Below, one piece after another: positions 16,374 through 23,903 of a DNA stretch of 64,000 nucleotides. Source of the DNA: Thiohalomonas denitrificans (GTDB taxonomy: Bacteria > Pseudomonadota > Gammaproteobacteria > Thiohalomonadales > Thiohalomonadaceae); assembly GCA_020725115.1 (NCBI GenBank), contig DYFR01000019.1, forward strand, positions 1 to 64,000. The letters run 5' to 3'. The notes beneath the pieces are model-generated. The model searched no databases. It saw only the letters and a program-made list of their open reading frames with translations, and was not told the origin of the DNA. Position 1 is the first letter of the stretch, and every line of letters starts with the position of its first letter. A program made the position numbers and the translations under genes.

Positions 16374-17426
16374 TTAGAACGCTACACGCAGACCAGCGGA
16401 GACGGTGGTCTCCTTGTCCTTGGTGCCAGCGACGCTCATTTCAGAAGAGCGGTAACCAACAAAGGCGTTGGTGGTCTTGCTGAGCGCGTGGTTCAGAGCG
16501 ACCATCATATAAGTAGCGTCATTGACATTGTCAACCAGCTTCTTGTCAGCCTTACCGTAAGCGGCGGAGATGGTGTTGTTGCCCATCTTGTAGGAGCCAG
16601 TCACGTACATAATGGCAGCAGAATCGTTGGTAGTGGCAGAGAAGCCCTTGTCCAGCATTTCGTACTGGCCAGCGACGGTGATGTCACCGGAAACCCACTT
16701 CACACCAACCTTGGTTGCAGCGATGTTGTCGGTAGCGGCAGTAACGATCTCGGAGTGCTTGCTGGCATTGATATAGGCAACAGCCACTTCAACCGGACCA
16801 ACGGGAGCGTTGACGGAGAAGGAGGTGGCGTGCTTGCCGTTGGTCTCGGTGGAAGCAGCGTTGCTGTCCTTCGCGCCTTCATCCAGAACCACAGCGGCAA
16901 CAACCTTCACGCCGCCGAAGCTGTTGGCATAGGCCAAGGCGTTACCAACATAGCCGTTATGCAGGGTGGACATGCCAGCGTTGCCGCGAGCCTGCATGGA
17001 GGTAGCCAGCATCGGGTCCCAGCCCACGGTGGAGGACTTGTACGGGGAGCTCAGGGTACCAGCCAGCACGGTGCCGAAACCACCGGACAGACCAACAAAG
17101 GCTTCACGAGCGCCCAGACCAGCGGTAGCGTTAGTAGCATTGGTGCCGCCGTCGCCCACGTGGATGTTCATGTTGTACACAGCCATGGCCTTCATGCCGT
17201 CGCCCAGGTCTTCAGAAGCGGTGAACTTCAGGAAGCCATAGTTGCCACCATTCTCGAGGCCGTACTCGCCAGCATCGGTAGCATACAGACCCTTGCGCAC
17301 GGAGTTGCCGTCGCCACCAACGGAACGCAGCTCAGCCTGCAGGCCGCCGGAAATGGTGACGTCAGCCAGGGCAACCGGGGCAGCCAGGACAGCGGCTACA
17401 GCAACAGCAATTGCAGTCTTCTTCAT
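16374..17426 (-). CDS. Outer-membrane general porin
   Basis: This 350-residue protein has a signal peptide (MKKTAIAVAVAAVLAAPVALA) followed by DVTISGGLQAELR, alternating beta strands and a C-terminal phenylalanine (SAGLRVAF), all typical of Gram-negative trimeric porins (Porin_4 type). Features such as LKFTASEDLGDGMKAMAVYNM and AREAFVGLSGGFGTVLAGTL mark the first strands and turns. I start at the fourth Met of the longer frame because AGGAG is nine bases upstream of it. It has its own terminator. Substrate selectivity cannot be read. Confidence 0.9.
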   Translation of the reverse strand: MKKTAIAVAVAAVLAAPVALADVTISGGLQAELRSVGGDGNSVRKGLYATDAGEYGLENGGNYGFLKFTASEDLGDGMKAMAVYNMNIHVGDGGTNATNATAGLGAREAFVGLSGGFGTVLAGTLSSPYKSSTVGWDPMLATSMQARGNAGMSTLHNGYVGNALAYANSFGGVKVVAAVVLDEGAKDSNAASTETNGKHATSFSVNAPVGPVEVAVAYINASKHSEIVTAATDNIAATKVGVKWVSGDITVAGQYEMLDKGFSATTNDSAAIMYVTGSYKMGNNTISAAYGKADKKLVDNVNDATYMMVALNHALSKTTNAFVGYRSSEMSVAGTKDKETTVSAGLRVAF

Positions 17427-17732
17427 ATTGTTCATCTCCTAGATGGTTGAACGAATTGTTCCTTGGAAAAGCCTTGCTTAAGGTTGAGCTCAATCTTAAA
17501 CGCGGGTAACTCTAGGACACTTTCGACCCTGAATGCAACACCTGTTTTCAAAAAAACCACAAATTGTTTTTATGTTGGCTTTTTGCAACACCCAGAAGCA
17601 TCAGTAGCTTAGTCAGGAATGCGGAGAGGGTACATGAGACAAGGCCCTGAGGATAGTACGGGGAATGGGTCGGGGCGTGGGGTTGGGGCGACAACGGTGA
17701 AGGCCTCTCTCCCGGCGGGGAGTGGCGGGCTT

Positions 17733-17939
17733 CTATAGCTCCGAAGCGTCTATACCGGCCATTTTCATTAAATGCACTTGCAAACCGGCTTTGAGCGATG
17801 CGTTACCGTGAACCGGAACAGACAGCCGAACCACGGTCCCTGGCTTCGAGTAAATGTGGTGGCTTCCGTTGATGCGCTTCAACTCCCAGCCCCTTGCCTC
17901 CAACAAACGGCAGAATTGCTTTCCGCTGACCGCCTTCAA
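17733..17939 (-). CDS. hicA: HicA family mRNA interferase toxin
   Basis: This 68-residue double-stranded-RNA-binding-like protein has the HicA pattern: GKQFCRLLEARGWELKRINGSHHIYSKPG with the catalytic His (SHHIY), then VPVHGNASLKAGL. HicA cleaves mRNA. It starts with TTG overlapping the hicB stop codon, so expression depends on hicB translation. Confidence 0.9.
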   Translation of the reverse strand: MKAVSGKQFCRLLEARGWELKRINGSHHIYSKPGTVVRLSVPVHGNASLKAGLQVHLMKMAGIDASEL

Positions 17940-18139
17940 ACAGCGATCTCCATGATTTTGTCATTGGCCGAGGCAACGACATCCTCGACATCCACCGACA
18001 GGCAACCTTCGACTGCCTCATAGATATTGCTCAGTAGTTCATCAAATGTTTCGCCCTGGGTTGCACAGCCGGGTATGGCAGGTACTTCCGCCCAGTATCC
18101 GCCTTCTTCTGCTTCGTGTACCACGACTTTCAATTTCAT
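17936..18139 (-). CDS. hicB: HicB family antitoxin (short form)
   Basis: This 67-residue protein has the partial RNase H-like fold of HicB (VHEAEEGGYWAEVPAIPGCATQGETFDELLSNIYEAVEGCL). No separate DNA-binding domain follows, so autoregulation may rely on another factor. It lies six bases after the unstable-antitoxin gene, whose last codons supply its ribosome-binding site (GAGGTG). Order antitoxin-toxin is reversed relative to many hicAB loci. Confidence 0.9.
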   Translation of the reverse strand: MKLKVVVHEAEEGGYWAEVPAIPGCATQGETFDELLSNIYEAVEGCLSVDVEDVVASANDKIMEIAV

Positions 18140-18145
18140 GTGAAT

Positions 18146-18376
18146 TCACCTCATGCAGGTGGAACCAAGGATTCTTTGCTTGGCTTCGGCCCAATCGGAA
18201 AACACCGCCGCCCCCTCTTTGACCTTATCTTCCCGCCCCATCAACACCTCTTCATGCCAGGATGGTGAAGGAATGTTCTCGGGCTGTCGACTGAGATCGG
18301 CCCAGATATCCTCAATCAGCCGCAGCTTTTCAGCGGTCGTCATCTTGTCCAGCGGCAGTACGGTAGCCCTTTGCAT
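18146..18376 (-). CDS. Addiction-module antitoxin of the Unstab_antitox type, without visible toxin
   Basis: This 76-residue protein (MQRATVLPLDKMTTAEKLRL then IEDIWADL, WHEEVL and EAKQRIL) matches the small PF09720-like antitoxins that normally pair with a RelE/ParE toxin. No RelE-type gene follows; hicB starts six bases downstream. The start at 18376 fits the family but GGGAGG is only two bases upstream, so 18391 is an alternative. It may be an orphan or a third member of the hicBA operon. Confidence 0.7.
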   Translation of the reverse strand: MQRATVLPLDKMTTAEKLRLIEDIWADLSRQPENIPSPSWHEEVLMGREDKVKEGAAVFSDWAEAKQRILGSTCMR

Positions 18377-18496
18377 CACCTCCCAAGGCATGGAAATTGT
18401 AGCGCCCTGCTCAGGCTTTTAACATAACGGTTGGGGTCAGACTCGATTTCCGCCCCTCTGGGCGCGGGCAGCTCAGAACACTACATAGCCTTACAT

Positions 18497-18525
18497 TTGA
18501 CGCATTACGTACAACATACTAGACT
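18497..18525 (+). promoter_or_regulatory. Predicted promoter of higBA
   Basis: TTGACG (18497-18502), 17-bp spacer, TAGACT (18520-18525), immediately before the higB start at 18532. The transcript would be nearly leaderless. Confidence 0.45.
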
Positions 18526-18531
18526 TTCAGC

Positions 18532-18813
18532 ATGATCAAGTCGTTCCGCGATAGGGAAACCGCGGCGCTTTTCCTCGGCGAGCGCGTGAGGCACATTCCC
18601 CCCGATATCAAGCAGGTGACCCGCCGCAAACTCGCACAATTGGAGCAAGTCGGCCGCGTTGAAGAGTTACGCATCCCACCAGGCAATCGGCTTGAGGCGC
18701 TGAAGGGCGATCAGACAGGCTTCTGGAGCATACGTATTAACGATCAGTGGCGCCTATGCTTTCGCTTTGAAGACGGCAATGCCTGGGATGTGGAGATCGT
18801 TGACTACCATTGA
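18532..18813 (+). CDS. higB: HigB family toxin (RelE superfamily)
   Basis: This 93-residue protein has the HigB signature: MIKSFRDRETAALFLGERV, KLAQLEQVGRVEELRIPPGNRLEALKGD and GFWSIRINDQWRLCFRFEDGNAWDVEIVDYH. These ribosome-dependent ribonucleases cut translated mRNA. The toxin-before-antitoxin order with higA ten bases downstream is typical. Confidence 0.92.
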   Translation: MIKSFRDRETAALFLGERVRHIPPDIKQVTRRKLAQLEQVGRVEELRIPPGNRLEALKGDQTGFWSIRINDQWRLCFRFEDGNAWDVEIVDYH

Positions 18814-18823
18814 GGTGCAGAGA

Positions 18824-19174
18824 ATGGCCATACGCCGCGAAGAAATCGAGAGGTTGGATTTTTCCGATATCGTGGAGCCGGGCGAGAAGCTGTCGCCGGT
18901 TCATCCGGGTGAAATCCTGCTGCATGAATTCATGACGCCGTTGGCGCTTTCTGCCAATTCGCTGGCCGCGGCCCTGCGTGTTCCTGCCAACCGCATCAGT
19001 GGCATCGTCAATGGATCACGTGCGGTCACCGCGGACACCGCGCTGCGTTTGGCGCGGTATTTCGGCACCACGGCAGAGTTCTGGATGGGTTTGCAGAAGG
19101 ATTACGAGCTGGGGAACGCTCGGCGGGCCGAGCTTGCCGTTATCGAGAAGGAAGTTTCTCCTCGAGCAGCCTAA
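18824..19174 (+). CDS. higA: HigA family antitoxin, XRE-type helix-turn-helix
   Basis: This 116-residue protein has the helix-turn-helix HPGEILLHEFMTPLALSANSLAAALRVPANRISGIVNGSRAVTADTALRLARYFGTTAEFWMGLQ, the standard HigA core, which binds the operon promoter. An N-terminal extension (MAIRREEIERLDFSDI) precedes it. GAGG lies upstream of the ATG at 18824. Confidence 0.92.
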   Translation: MAIRREEIERLDFSDIVEPGEKLSPVHPGEILLHEFMTPLALSANSLAAALRVPANRISGIVNGSRAVTADTALRLARYFGTTAEFWMGLQKDYELGNARRAELAVIEKEVSPRAA

Positions 19175-19301
19175 AGGGAATTGACAGCGCTGGGGGTCTG
19201 CAGCGCTGGGCAGCGCTGGGGGTCAGTTCTTTACTTTATAGCCGGTCCTGAACGTCGTTGGGCCGGAAACCGGGAGGCCGCTCGATTTCCGGAAACAAAA
19301 A

Positions 19302-19323
19302 GGCCCATCCTTGCGGATGGGCC
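19302..19323 (-). terminator. Terminator after tRNA-Gln
   Basis: GGCCCATCC-gcaa-GGATGGGCC on the minus strand followed by TTTTTG; A/T runs on both sides mean it can stop transcription from either direction. It starts ten bases after the tRNA 3' end. Confidence 0.85.
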
Positions 19324-19332
19324 TTTTTTATT

Positions 19333-19408
19333 TGGCTGGGGCGCTAGGGGTCGAACCTAGAACCTACGGAGTCAGAGTCCGTCACTCTGCCAGTTGAGCT
19401 ACGCCCCA
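19333..19408 (-). tRNA. tRNA-Gln (CTG)
   Basis: The minus strand folds into a 76-nt cloverleaf. The acceptor stem is TGGGGCG/CGCCCCA followed by encoded GCCA. The anticodon stem ACGGA/TCCGT encloses loop CTCTGAC with anticodon CTG. The T arm contains GGTTCGACC. The G-starting discriminator (G73) and the weak U1-A72 pair are typical of tRNA-Gln. Confidence 0.92.
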
Positions 19409-19427
19409 CTAAATCAGATGAAAGATA

Positions 19428-19836
19428 CAAGGGTAAAGATACAAGTGTTCAGTTCGGGGGCAATCGGTTGATGAGCCCCTGGAGCATTTTACTGATTTCG
19501 GCGGCTTCTGCTATGCAGGTTTTTGCCACCGAGCGCTCCAGTAGACCTATCTCGATCCCGATGTACAGTTGGGTGCGGAGTTCGCCGCAGGAGCCTTTGG
19601 CAATTTTCAGGAATTGCACGAAGGCGCTGCGCGAGTTTCTTTCGTAGCCTTCCGCGATGTTGCTCGGCACAGACAATGCTGCGCGAGTGATCTGATCGCG
19701 AAACCCCGCATCGGAACAGCCCCGGCACGCCTTGTAAACATCCACGCAAAGCCGGGAGCTGCGTTTCCATACTTCCAACTGCTCGAAGGCATCCATGCCT
19801 TCTCCTTGTATCTTGTAACTTTTCTCTTGTATCTGC
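19428..19836. mobile_element. CAAGTG-family arms bracketing a four-helix-bundle gene
   Basis: The left flank (about 19428-19447) reads GATACAAGGGTAAAGATACA then AGTG. The right flank (about 19803-19833) is the inverse, CTTGTATCTTGTAAC then CTCTTGTATCTG. Between them sits exactly one gene, and its stop codon touches the left arm. The same arm sequence forms gene-less elements at 20793, 23807, 24541, 51141 and 61085. Confidence 0.6.
19449..19796 (-). CDS. Four-helix-bundle protein, S23/intervening-sequence family
   Basis: This 115-residue protein has the family pattern FEQLEVWKRSSRLCVDVYKAC, FRDQITRAALSVPSNIAEGYER and FLKIAKGSCGELRTQL. The fold is a four-helix bundle first described from genes in 23S rRNA intervening sequences; its biochemical role is unknown. 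It sits between rpsI and tRNA-Gln on the same strand, bracketed by inverted CAAGTG-type arms, suggesting it arrived as a unit. A ribosome-binding site (GGAGAAGG) precedes the ATG. Confidence 0.88.
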   Translation of the reverse strand: MDAFEQLEVWKRSSRLCVDVYKACRGCSDAGFRDQITRAALSVPSNIAEGYERNSRSAFVQFLKIAKGSCGELRTQLYIGIEIGLLERSVAKTCIAEAAEISKMLQGLINRLPPN

Positions 19837-19855
19837 GCTATCGCGCAGAGCGCGA

Positions 19856-20251
19856 TTAGCGCTTGGAGTACTGCGGACGCTTGCGCGCCTTGTGCAGGCC
19901 GACCTTTTTACGCTCGACTTCACGGGCATCACGGGTCAGGAATCTGCCGCGGCGCAGGGCGCCACGCAGGCCTTCGTCGTAGCCAACCAGGGCGCGGGCG
20001 ATGGCGTGGCGGATGGCGCCGGCCTGGCCGGTGGTGCCGCCGCCGACGACGGTGACCATGATGTCGAACTTGTCGGCCAGTTCAACGGCTTCCAGCGGCT
20101 GGCGCACGACCATGCGGGCGGTGACGCGACCGAAGTAGGCGTCGAGGTCACGGCCGTTGACGGTGATGCTGCCCTTGCCGGGAGCCAGGAAGGCACGCGC
20201 GGAAGAGGTCTTGCGGCGGCCGGTGGTATTGATAGCTTGGGTCTGTGCCAT
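19856..20251 (-). CDS. rpsI: 30S ribosomal protein S9
   Basis: This 131-residue protein shows the S9 landmarks [43 protein letters not shown] and the C-terminal [11 protein letters not shown] tail that reaches the ribosomal P site. It follows rplM with a 17-base gap, the universal rplM-rpsI operon. Confidence 0.98.
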   Translation of the reverse strand: MAQTQAINTTGRRKTSSARAFLAPGKGSITVNGRDLDAYFGRVTARMVVRQPLEAVELADKFDIMVTVVGGGTTGQAGAIRHAIARALVGYDEGLRGALRRGRFLTRDAREVERKKVGLHKARKRPQYSKR

Positions 20252-20268
20252 GGTACGTGTCCTGAAAC

Positions 20269-20706
20269 TCAGATTTCCAGCGGCTTCGGCTGCTGGGCGG
20301 CGTGGGTGTGCTCCGGACCGGCGTACACCTTCAGCTTGCTGAACATGGCGCGGCCGAGGGAATTCTTCGGCAGCATGCCCTTGACGGCAATTTCCAGTAC
20401 CCGCTGCGGGGCCTTGGCGATCAGCTTGTCGAAGCTGATGCCCTTGATGCCGCCGGGATAGCCGGTGTGGTGGTAGTACATCTTGTCGGTCGACTTGCGG
20501 CCGGAAACATGCACCTTCTCGGCGTTGACCACGATGATGTAGTCGCCGGTGTCCACATGCGGCGTGAACTCTGCCTTGTGCTTGCCGCGCAGGCGGGAAG
20601 CGATCTCCGAAGCCAGACGGCCGAGGGTCTTGCCGGCGGCGTCAACCACGTACCAGTCGCGCTTAACTTCAGCGGGCTTCGCACTAAATGTCTTTGTACC
20701 AATCAT
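20269..20706 (-). CDS. rplM: 50S ribosomal protein L13
   Basis: This 145-residue protein has the L13 core ([70 protein letters not shown]). The N-terminus [11 protein letters not shown] is three residues longer than the common MKTFSAKP form. It is the first gene of rplM-rpsI and has its own predicted promoter. Confidence 0.98.
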   Translation of the reverse strand: MIGTKTFSAKPAEVKRDWYVVDAAGKTLGRLASEIASRLRGKHKAEFTPHVDTGDYIIVVNAEKVHVSGRKSTDKMYYHHTGYPGGIKGISFDKLIAKAPQRVLEIAVKGMLPKNSLGRAMFSKLKVYAGPEHTHAAQQPKPLEI

Positions 20707-20750
20707 CCCAAATCACTCCACGAAGAGCGGGTATCACGAAAAGAGGCGGA

Positions 20751-20779
20751 ATCTTATAGAAAACGCGGACGGTATTCAA
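20751..20779 (-). promoter_or_regulatory. Predicted promoter of rplM-rpsI
   Basis: On the minus strand TTGAAT (20779-20774), 17-bp spacer, TAAGAT (20756-20751). The transcript would start about 40 bases upstream of rplM. This separates rplM from the candidate small RNA upstream. Confidence 0.55.
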
Positions 20780-20792
20780 CCCCCGTCGGGCA

Positions 20793-20822
20793 GATACAAG
20801 TGGCAAGATACAAGTGACAAGT
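20793..20822. repeat. Single CAAGTG-family arm upstream of rplM
   Basis: AGATACAAGTGGCAAGATAC followed by AAGTGACAAGTGG; a lone arm of the family seen at 19428, 23807, 24541, 51141 and 61085. It lies just upstream of the rplM -35. Confidence 0.6.
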
Positions 20823-20885
20823 GGTTCTGGGGCCACTGAGCGGGCCGCGATTCTAGCGCCGTCCTGCCGGTTTTCCAAGGCCTCA

Positions 20886-20988
20886 AATAAAAAAGGCCCG
20901 GCAGGATGTGCCGGGCCAATAAAACCACCAAAGGAGGGTGGAGGAGTCACAGACTTGCTGCGCATTGGGGGGCAGCAGCAAATCAGTG
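20886..20988 (-). ncRNA. Candidate small RNA with an anti-Shine-Dalgarno-like loop
   Basis: A promoter-like pair (21022-20995) and a strong terminator define a unit of about 103 nt. The terminator stem is GGCCCGGC (20917-20910 on the minus strand) with GCCGGGCC (20902-20895), followed by TTTTTTATT. Between them, TTGCTGC pairs with GCAGCAA and a second hairpin CCACC-ctccttt-GGTGG exposes CUCCUUU, complementary to Shine-Dalgarno sequences. An upstream ACTCCTCC is also C/U-rich. No open reading frame fits. It could alternatively be the end of the hydrolase transcript. Confidence 0.5.
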
Positions 20989-20994
20989 CTTGCT

Positions 20995-21022
20995 AATATA
21001 CTCATATTTCAGCGCAAGTCAA
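20995..21022 (-). promoter_or_regulatory. Predicted promoter of the candidate small RNA
   Basis: TTGACT (21022-21017) and TATATT (21000-20995) on the minus strand, 16-bp spacing. Both hexamers match the sigma70 consensus at five of six positions. Confidence 0.55.
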
Positions 21023-21083
21023 CACCCGAGTGATGTGGAACTGCAGGCTTGTGCCCAGCGAAGTCCCTTCCCGGGGGTTCCCG

Positions 21084-21767
21084 TTACCCCCACGCCTCCA
21101 TCACGGCGTCGCGCAGGCGGTTGAGGCGGCCGTGGAAGAAGTGGTCGGCATCGGCCATCCAGCGATAGTCGGGGCGCGGCTTCCGGGCACCCACCCAGGC
21201 GGAGACGGCAGGCGGTGAGATGATTTCGTCCTGGCCGCCCTGCACCACCATCCACGGCACCGTGACCGGTGGCACTGCCCCGAAGTCGAACAGGGTGACC
21301 GGCGGCGCCACCAGCAGCAGGCGCTCGGCGCCGATGTCGGCGTGGCTGCGTGCCGCCACGAAGGCGCCGAAGGAGAAACCGGCCAGCCAGAGCGGCGCCT
21401 GGGGATGGCGGGCGCGGAAGAAGGCCACGACGGCCGCCAGGTCGGCGCTCTCGCCGCGGCCCTGGTCGAAGCGGCCGGCACTTTTGCCGACGCCGCGAAA
21501 ATTGAAGGTGACACTGAGCAGACCCATGTCGTTGAAGGTCTGGCTCAGGATGTGGACCACCTTGTTTCTCATGCTGCCGCCGTAGAGCGGATGGGGATGA
21601 CAGACGATGGCGATGGGCCGATCCCCGGCATAGCAGTCGGGGCAGGAGGTCAGCACCTCGATGGCACCGGCGGGGCCGGCAATCAGCAGCTCCTCACCGG
21701 TACAGTAGTCTTCCTCTAATCCGTCGTATAAGTGTCGGCTGGCCAGCTCCGCATAATGTTCTGCCAT
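21084..21767 (-). CDS. Alpha/beta-hydrolase family protein
   Basis: This 227-residue protein belongs to the COG2945-type hydrolases: IAIVCHPHPLYGGSMRNKVVHIL, TFNFRGVGKSAGRFDQGRGE, then the nucleophile elbow LAGFSFGAF (Ser), an acid in VVQGGQDEIISP and a final His in DADHFFHG. The substrate is unknown. GGGAG before the ATG at 21767 favours this start over a longer frame. Confidence 0.88.
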   Translation of the reverse strand: MAEHYAELASRHLYDGLEEDYCTGEELLIAGPAGAIEVLTSCPDCYAGDRPIAIVCHPHPLYGGSMRNKVVHILSQTFNDMGLLSVTFNFRGVGKSAGRFDQGRGESADLAAVVAFFRARHPQAPLWLAGFSFGAFVAARSHADIGAERLLLVAPPVTLFDFGAVPPVTVPWMVVQGGQDEIISPPAVSAWVGARKPRPDYRWMADADHFFHGRLNRLRDAVMEAWG

Positions 21768-21894
21768 GGGCTCCCTCGGGTGCGGCGACAGGCCGCACGT
21801 GGTGTTTTGATGGGAAGGTTCGTGCCTTCCTCTGTATTTGTTGATGCCGGATTCAATGTCGGTGGGAGCCCGATTCATCGGGCTCCCACAAGGG

Positions 21895-22200
21895 CTAGAT
21901 CTTGAGGCGCTCGACCACGCGGCCGTGCTGCAGGTGCTGCTCGATGATGTCGTCGATGTCTTCGCGGTCGACGTAGGTGTACCAGGTTTCCTGCGGGTAG
22001 ATGACGATCACCGGCCCCTCGGCGCAACGGTCGAGACAGCCGGCGCTGTTGACGCGCACGCCGCCCGGCCCGGCCAGGCCCAGGGCCTTCACCTTGTCCT
22101 TGGCGTAGTCGCGCAGCGCCTGGGCGTTGTGGTCCTGGCAGCAGGCCTTGCCCTCGCGCTGATTGGTGCAGAAGAAGACGTGGTGCTGGTAGTAGGACAT
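21895..22200 (-). CDS. Thioredoxin-like [2Fe-2S] ferredoxin
   Basis: This 101-residue protein has the Shethna-type arrangement of cluster cysteines: VFFCTNQREGKACC near residues 8-21 and NSAGCLDRCAEGP near 51-63. The fold is thioredoxin-like and the cluster carries electrons. Its redox partner is not clear from context; the divergent neighbour is a GlcF-like iron-sulfur protein. Confidence 0.9.
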   Translation of the reverse strand: MSYYQHHVFFCTNQREGKACCQDHNAQALRDYAKDKVKALGLAGPGGVRVNSAGCLDRCAEGPVIVIYPQETWYTYVDREDIDDIIEQHLQHGRVVERLKI

Positions 22201-22272
22201 GTCGGTCCGCCACTGTTATTGAGATGGCGCGTAGTCTACCATGAGGCGCTGTTTTCCTGCCGTGACCCCACA

Positions 22273-23484
22273 TTGAACCTGCTGCCCCAAATCCTCGCCG
22301 ACGCCGACCGCTGCGTGCTGTGCGGCATGTGCCTGCCCCACTGCCCCACCTATGGCCTGAGCCATAACGAGGCGGAGTCGCCGCGCGGGCGCATCTCGCT
22401 GATGCTGGCGGTGGCGCGCGGGCAGCTGGAGCCCACGGCAGGATTGCGCGGCCATCTGGAGCGCTGCCTCGGCTGCCGCGCCTGCGAGGCGATGTGCCCC
22501 TCGCTGGTGCCCTATGGCCGGCTGCTGCGCAACACGCGCGAACATCTGTATCGTCACGAGCACTCCCGTCTGGCCGATACCCTGGCCACACCGGCGCGGC
22601 GCCGGCTGCTGCACGGCGCGCTGCGCCTGTTTCAGGCCAGCGGCCTGCAGCGGGTGACGCAGAAACTGCACCTGCTCGGCCACAGCGCCGCCGGGCGGCT
22701 GGTGCAGGGACTGCCGGCGACCACCGCCGCCCCGGCCCTGCCGGAGTTCACGCCGGCGCAAGGCCAGGAACGCGGCCAGGTGGCGCTGTTCACCGGCTGC
22801 ACCGGCGACCTGCTGCAGCGGGCGCTGCTGCACGATGCACGACGGCTGTTGAGTGCGCTGGGCTATGCCGTGCATATTCCACCGCAACAGGGCTGCTGCG
22901 GCGCACTGCATGTGCAGCAGGGTGACGGCGAAAATGCGCGTCGGCTGGCGCGACAGAATCTGGCGGCCTTCCCTGCCGGGGCCGAGGCCATCATCAGTGT
23001 GGCCAGCGGCTGCGGCGCCCTGCTGCATGAATACGATCAGCTGCTGGAAGATGAACGGGCGACGGGCTTCGCACGGCGCGTGATCGACATCAACGCCTTT
23101 CTCGCCGGCGTGGAATGGCCGGACAGCCTGATGCTGCGCCCGCTGGCGCACAAGGTGGCGGTGCATGAGTCCTGCACCCTGCGCAACGTGCTGCACGGAC
23201 AGCAGGCGCTGTACGCGCTGCTGCGTCGTATTCCGCAACTGGAGGTGGTCGAACTGCCGCACAACGATCGCTGCTGCGGCGCCGCCGGCAGTTATCTTAT
23301 AGATGAGCCGGACAGCGCCGATGCCTTGCGCGCCGACAAGGTAGACGCAGTGACGGAACTCCAGCCTCAGTGGCTGGTGAGCGCCAACATCGGCTGCGCC
23401 ATGCATCTGGCGGCAGGGCTGCGCGGGGCGGGACTGGCGGTGGAGGTGGTGCATCCGGTGACATTGCTGGCGCGCCAATTGTAG
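22273..23484 (+). CDS. GlcF-like iron-sulfur protein (heterodisulfide reductase-related)
   Basis: This protein of about 403 residues has two [4Fe-4S] motifs near the N-terminus (CVLCGMCLPHCP and CLGCRACEAMCP) and two CCG domains (GCCGALH, RCCGAAGSY), the layout of glycolate oxidase subunit GlcF. No glcD or glcE is adjacent, so a role in another two-carbon or lactate-type dehydrogenase complex is possible. No ATG is in frame near the start; TTG at 22273 is the best candidate. Downstream is a 73-bp tandem repeat. Confidence 0.85.
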   Translation: MNLLPQILADADRCVLCGMCLPHCPTYGLSHNEAESPRGRISLMLAVARGQLEPTAGLRGHLERCLGCRACEAMCPSLVPYGRLLRNTREHLYRHEHSRLADTLATPARRRLLHGALRLFQASGLQRVTQKLHLLGHSAAGRLVQGLPATTAAPALPEFTPAQGQERGQVALFTGCTGDLLQRALLHDARRLLSALGYAVHIPPQQGCCGALHVQQGDGENARRLARQNLAAFPAGAEAIISVASGCGALLHEYDQLLEDERATGFARRVIDINAFLAGVEWPDSLMLRPLAHKVAVHESCTLRNVLHGQQALYALLRRIPQLEVVELPHNDRCCGAAGSYLIDEPDSADALRADKVDAVTELQPQWLVSANIGCAMHLAAGLRGAGLAVEVVHPVTLLARQL

Positions 23485-23520
23485 GAACCCGATTTATCGG
23501 GCACTGCGGCGTCCGGCCAG

Positions 23521-23786
23521 GCCCCATCGCCCGATGAATCGGGCTCCCACGGGAGGGGCGAAGACTCGGCGCCGTACATCGCCAAGATCAACGGCCCCAT
23601 CGCCCGGTGAATCGGGCTCCCACGGGAGGGGCGAAGACTCGGCGCCGTACATCGCCAAGATCAACGGCCCCATCGCCCGATGAATCGGGCTCCCACGGGA
23701 GGGGCGAGGACTCGGCGCCGTACATCGCCAAGATCAACGGCCCCATCGCCCGGTGAGTCCGGTTCCCACGGGAGGGCCATTGGCGC
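23521..23786. repeat. 73-bp tandem repeat, about 3.6 copies
   Basis: Copies start at 23521, 23594, 23667 and 23740 (the last partial). Each unit contains a small palindrome (CCCGATGAATCGGGCTCCCA) and a segment GACTCGGCGCCGTACATCGC. The copies differ at only a few positions. The palindrome is related to one at 21866-21890. There are no unique spacers, so it is not CRISPR. Confidence 0.9.
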
Positions 23787-23806
23787 CGGTGACCTTGCTG
23801 GCCCGA

Positions 23807-23898
23807 CAAGTGACAAGTGACAAGTGACAAGTGACAAGTGACAAGCAAAGAGAGTTTTGTGGTTACTTGCAACTTGTCACTTGGAACTTGTAACTTAC
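23807..23898. repeat. CAAGTGA-heptamer inverted element before coq7
   Basis: Left arm: about five tandem GACAAGT heptamers (23812-23844). Right arm: ACTTGCAACTTGTCACTTGG then AACTTGTAACTT (23865-23896). The core is about 20 bp. The right arm ends six bases before the coq7 ATG. Confidence 0.85.
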
Positions 23899-23903
23899 CT
23901 CCC

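Noticed and set aside
13298-19241. Prophage or integrated plasmid
   Set aside because: There is no integrase, structural, replication or conjugation gene; the region is TA modules, a RAYT and repeats.
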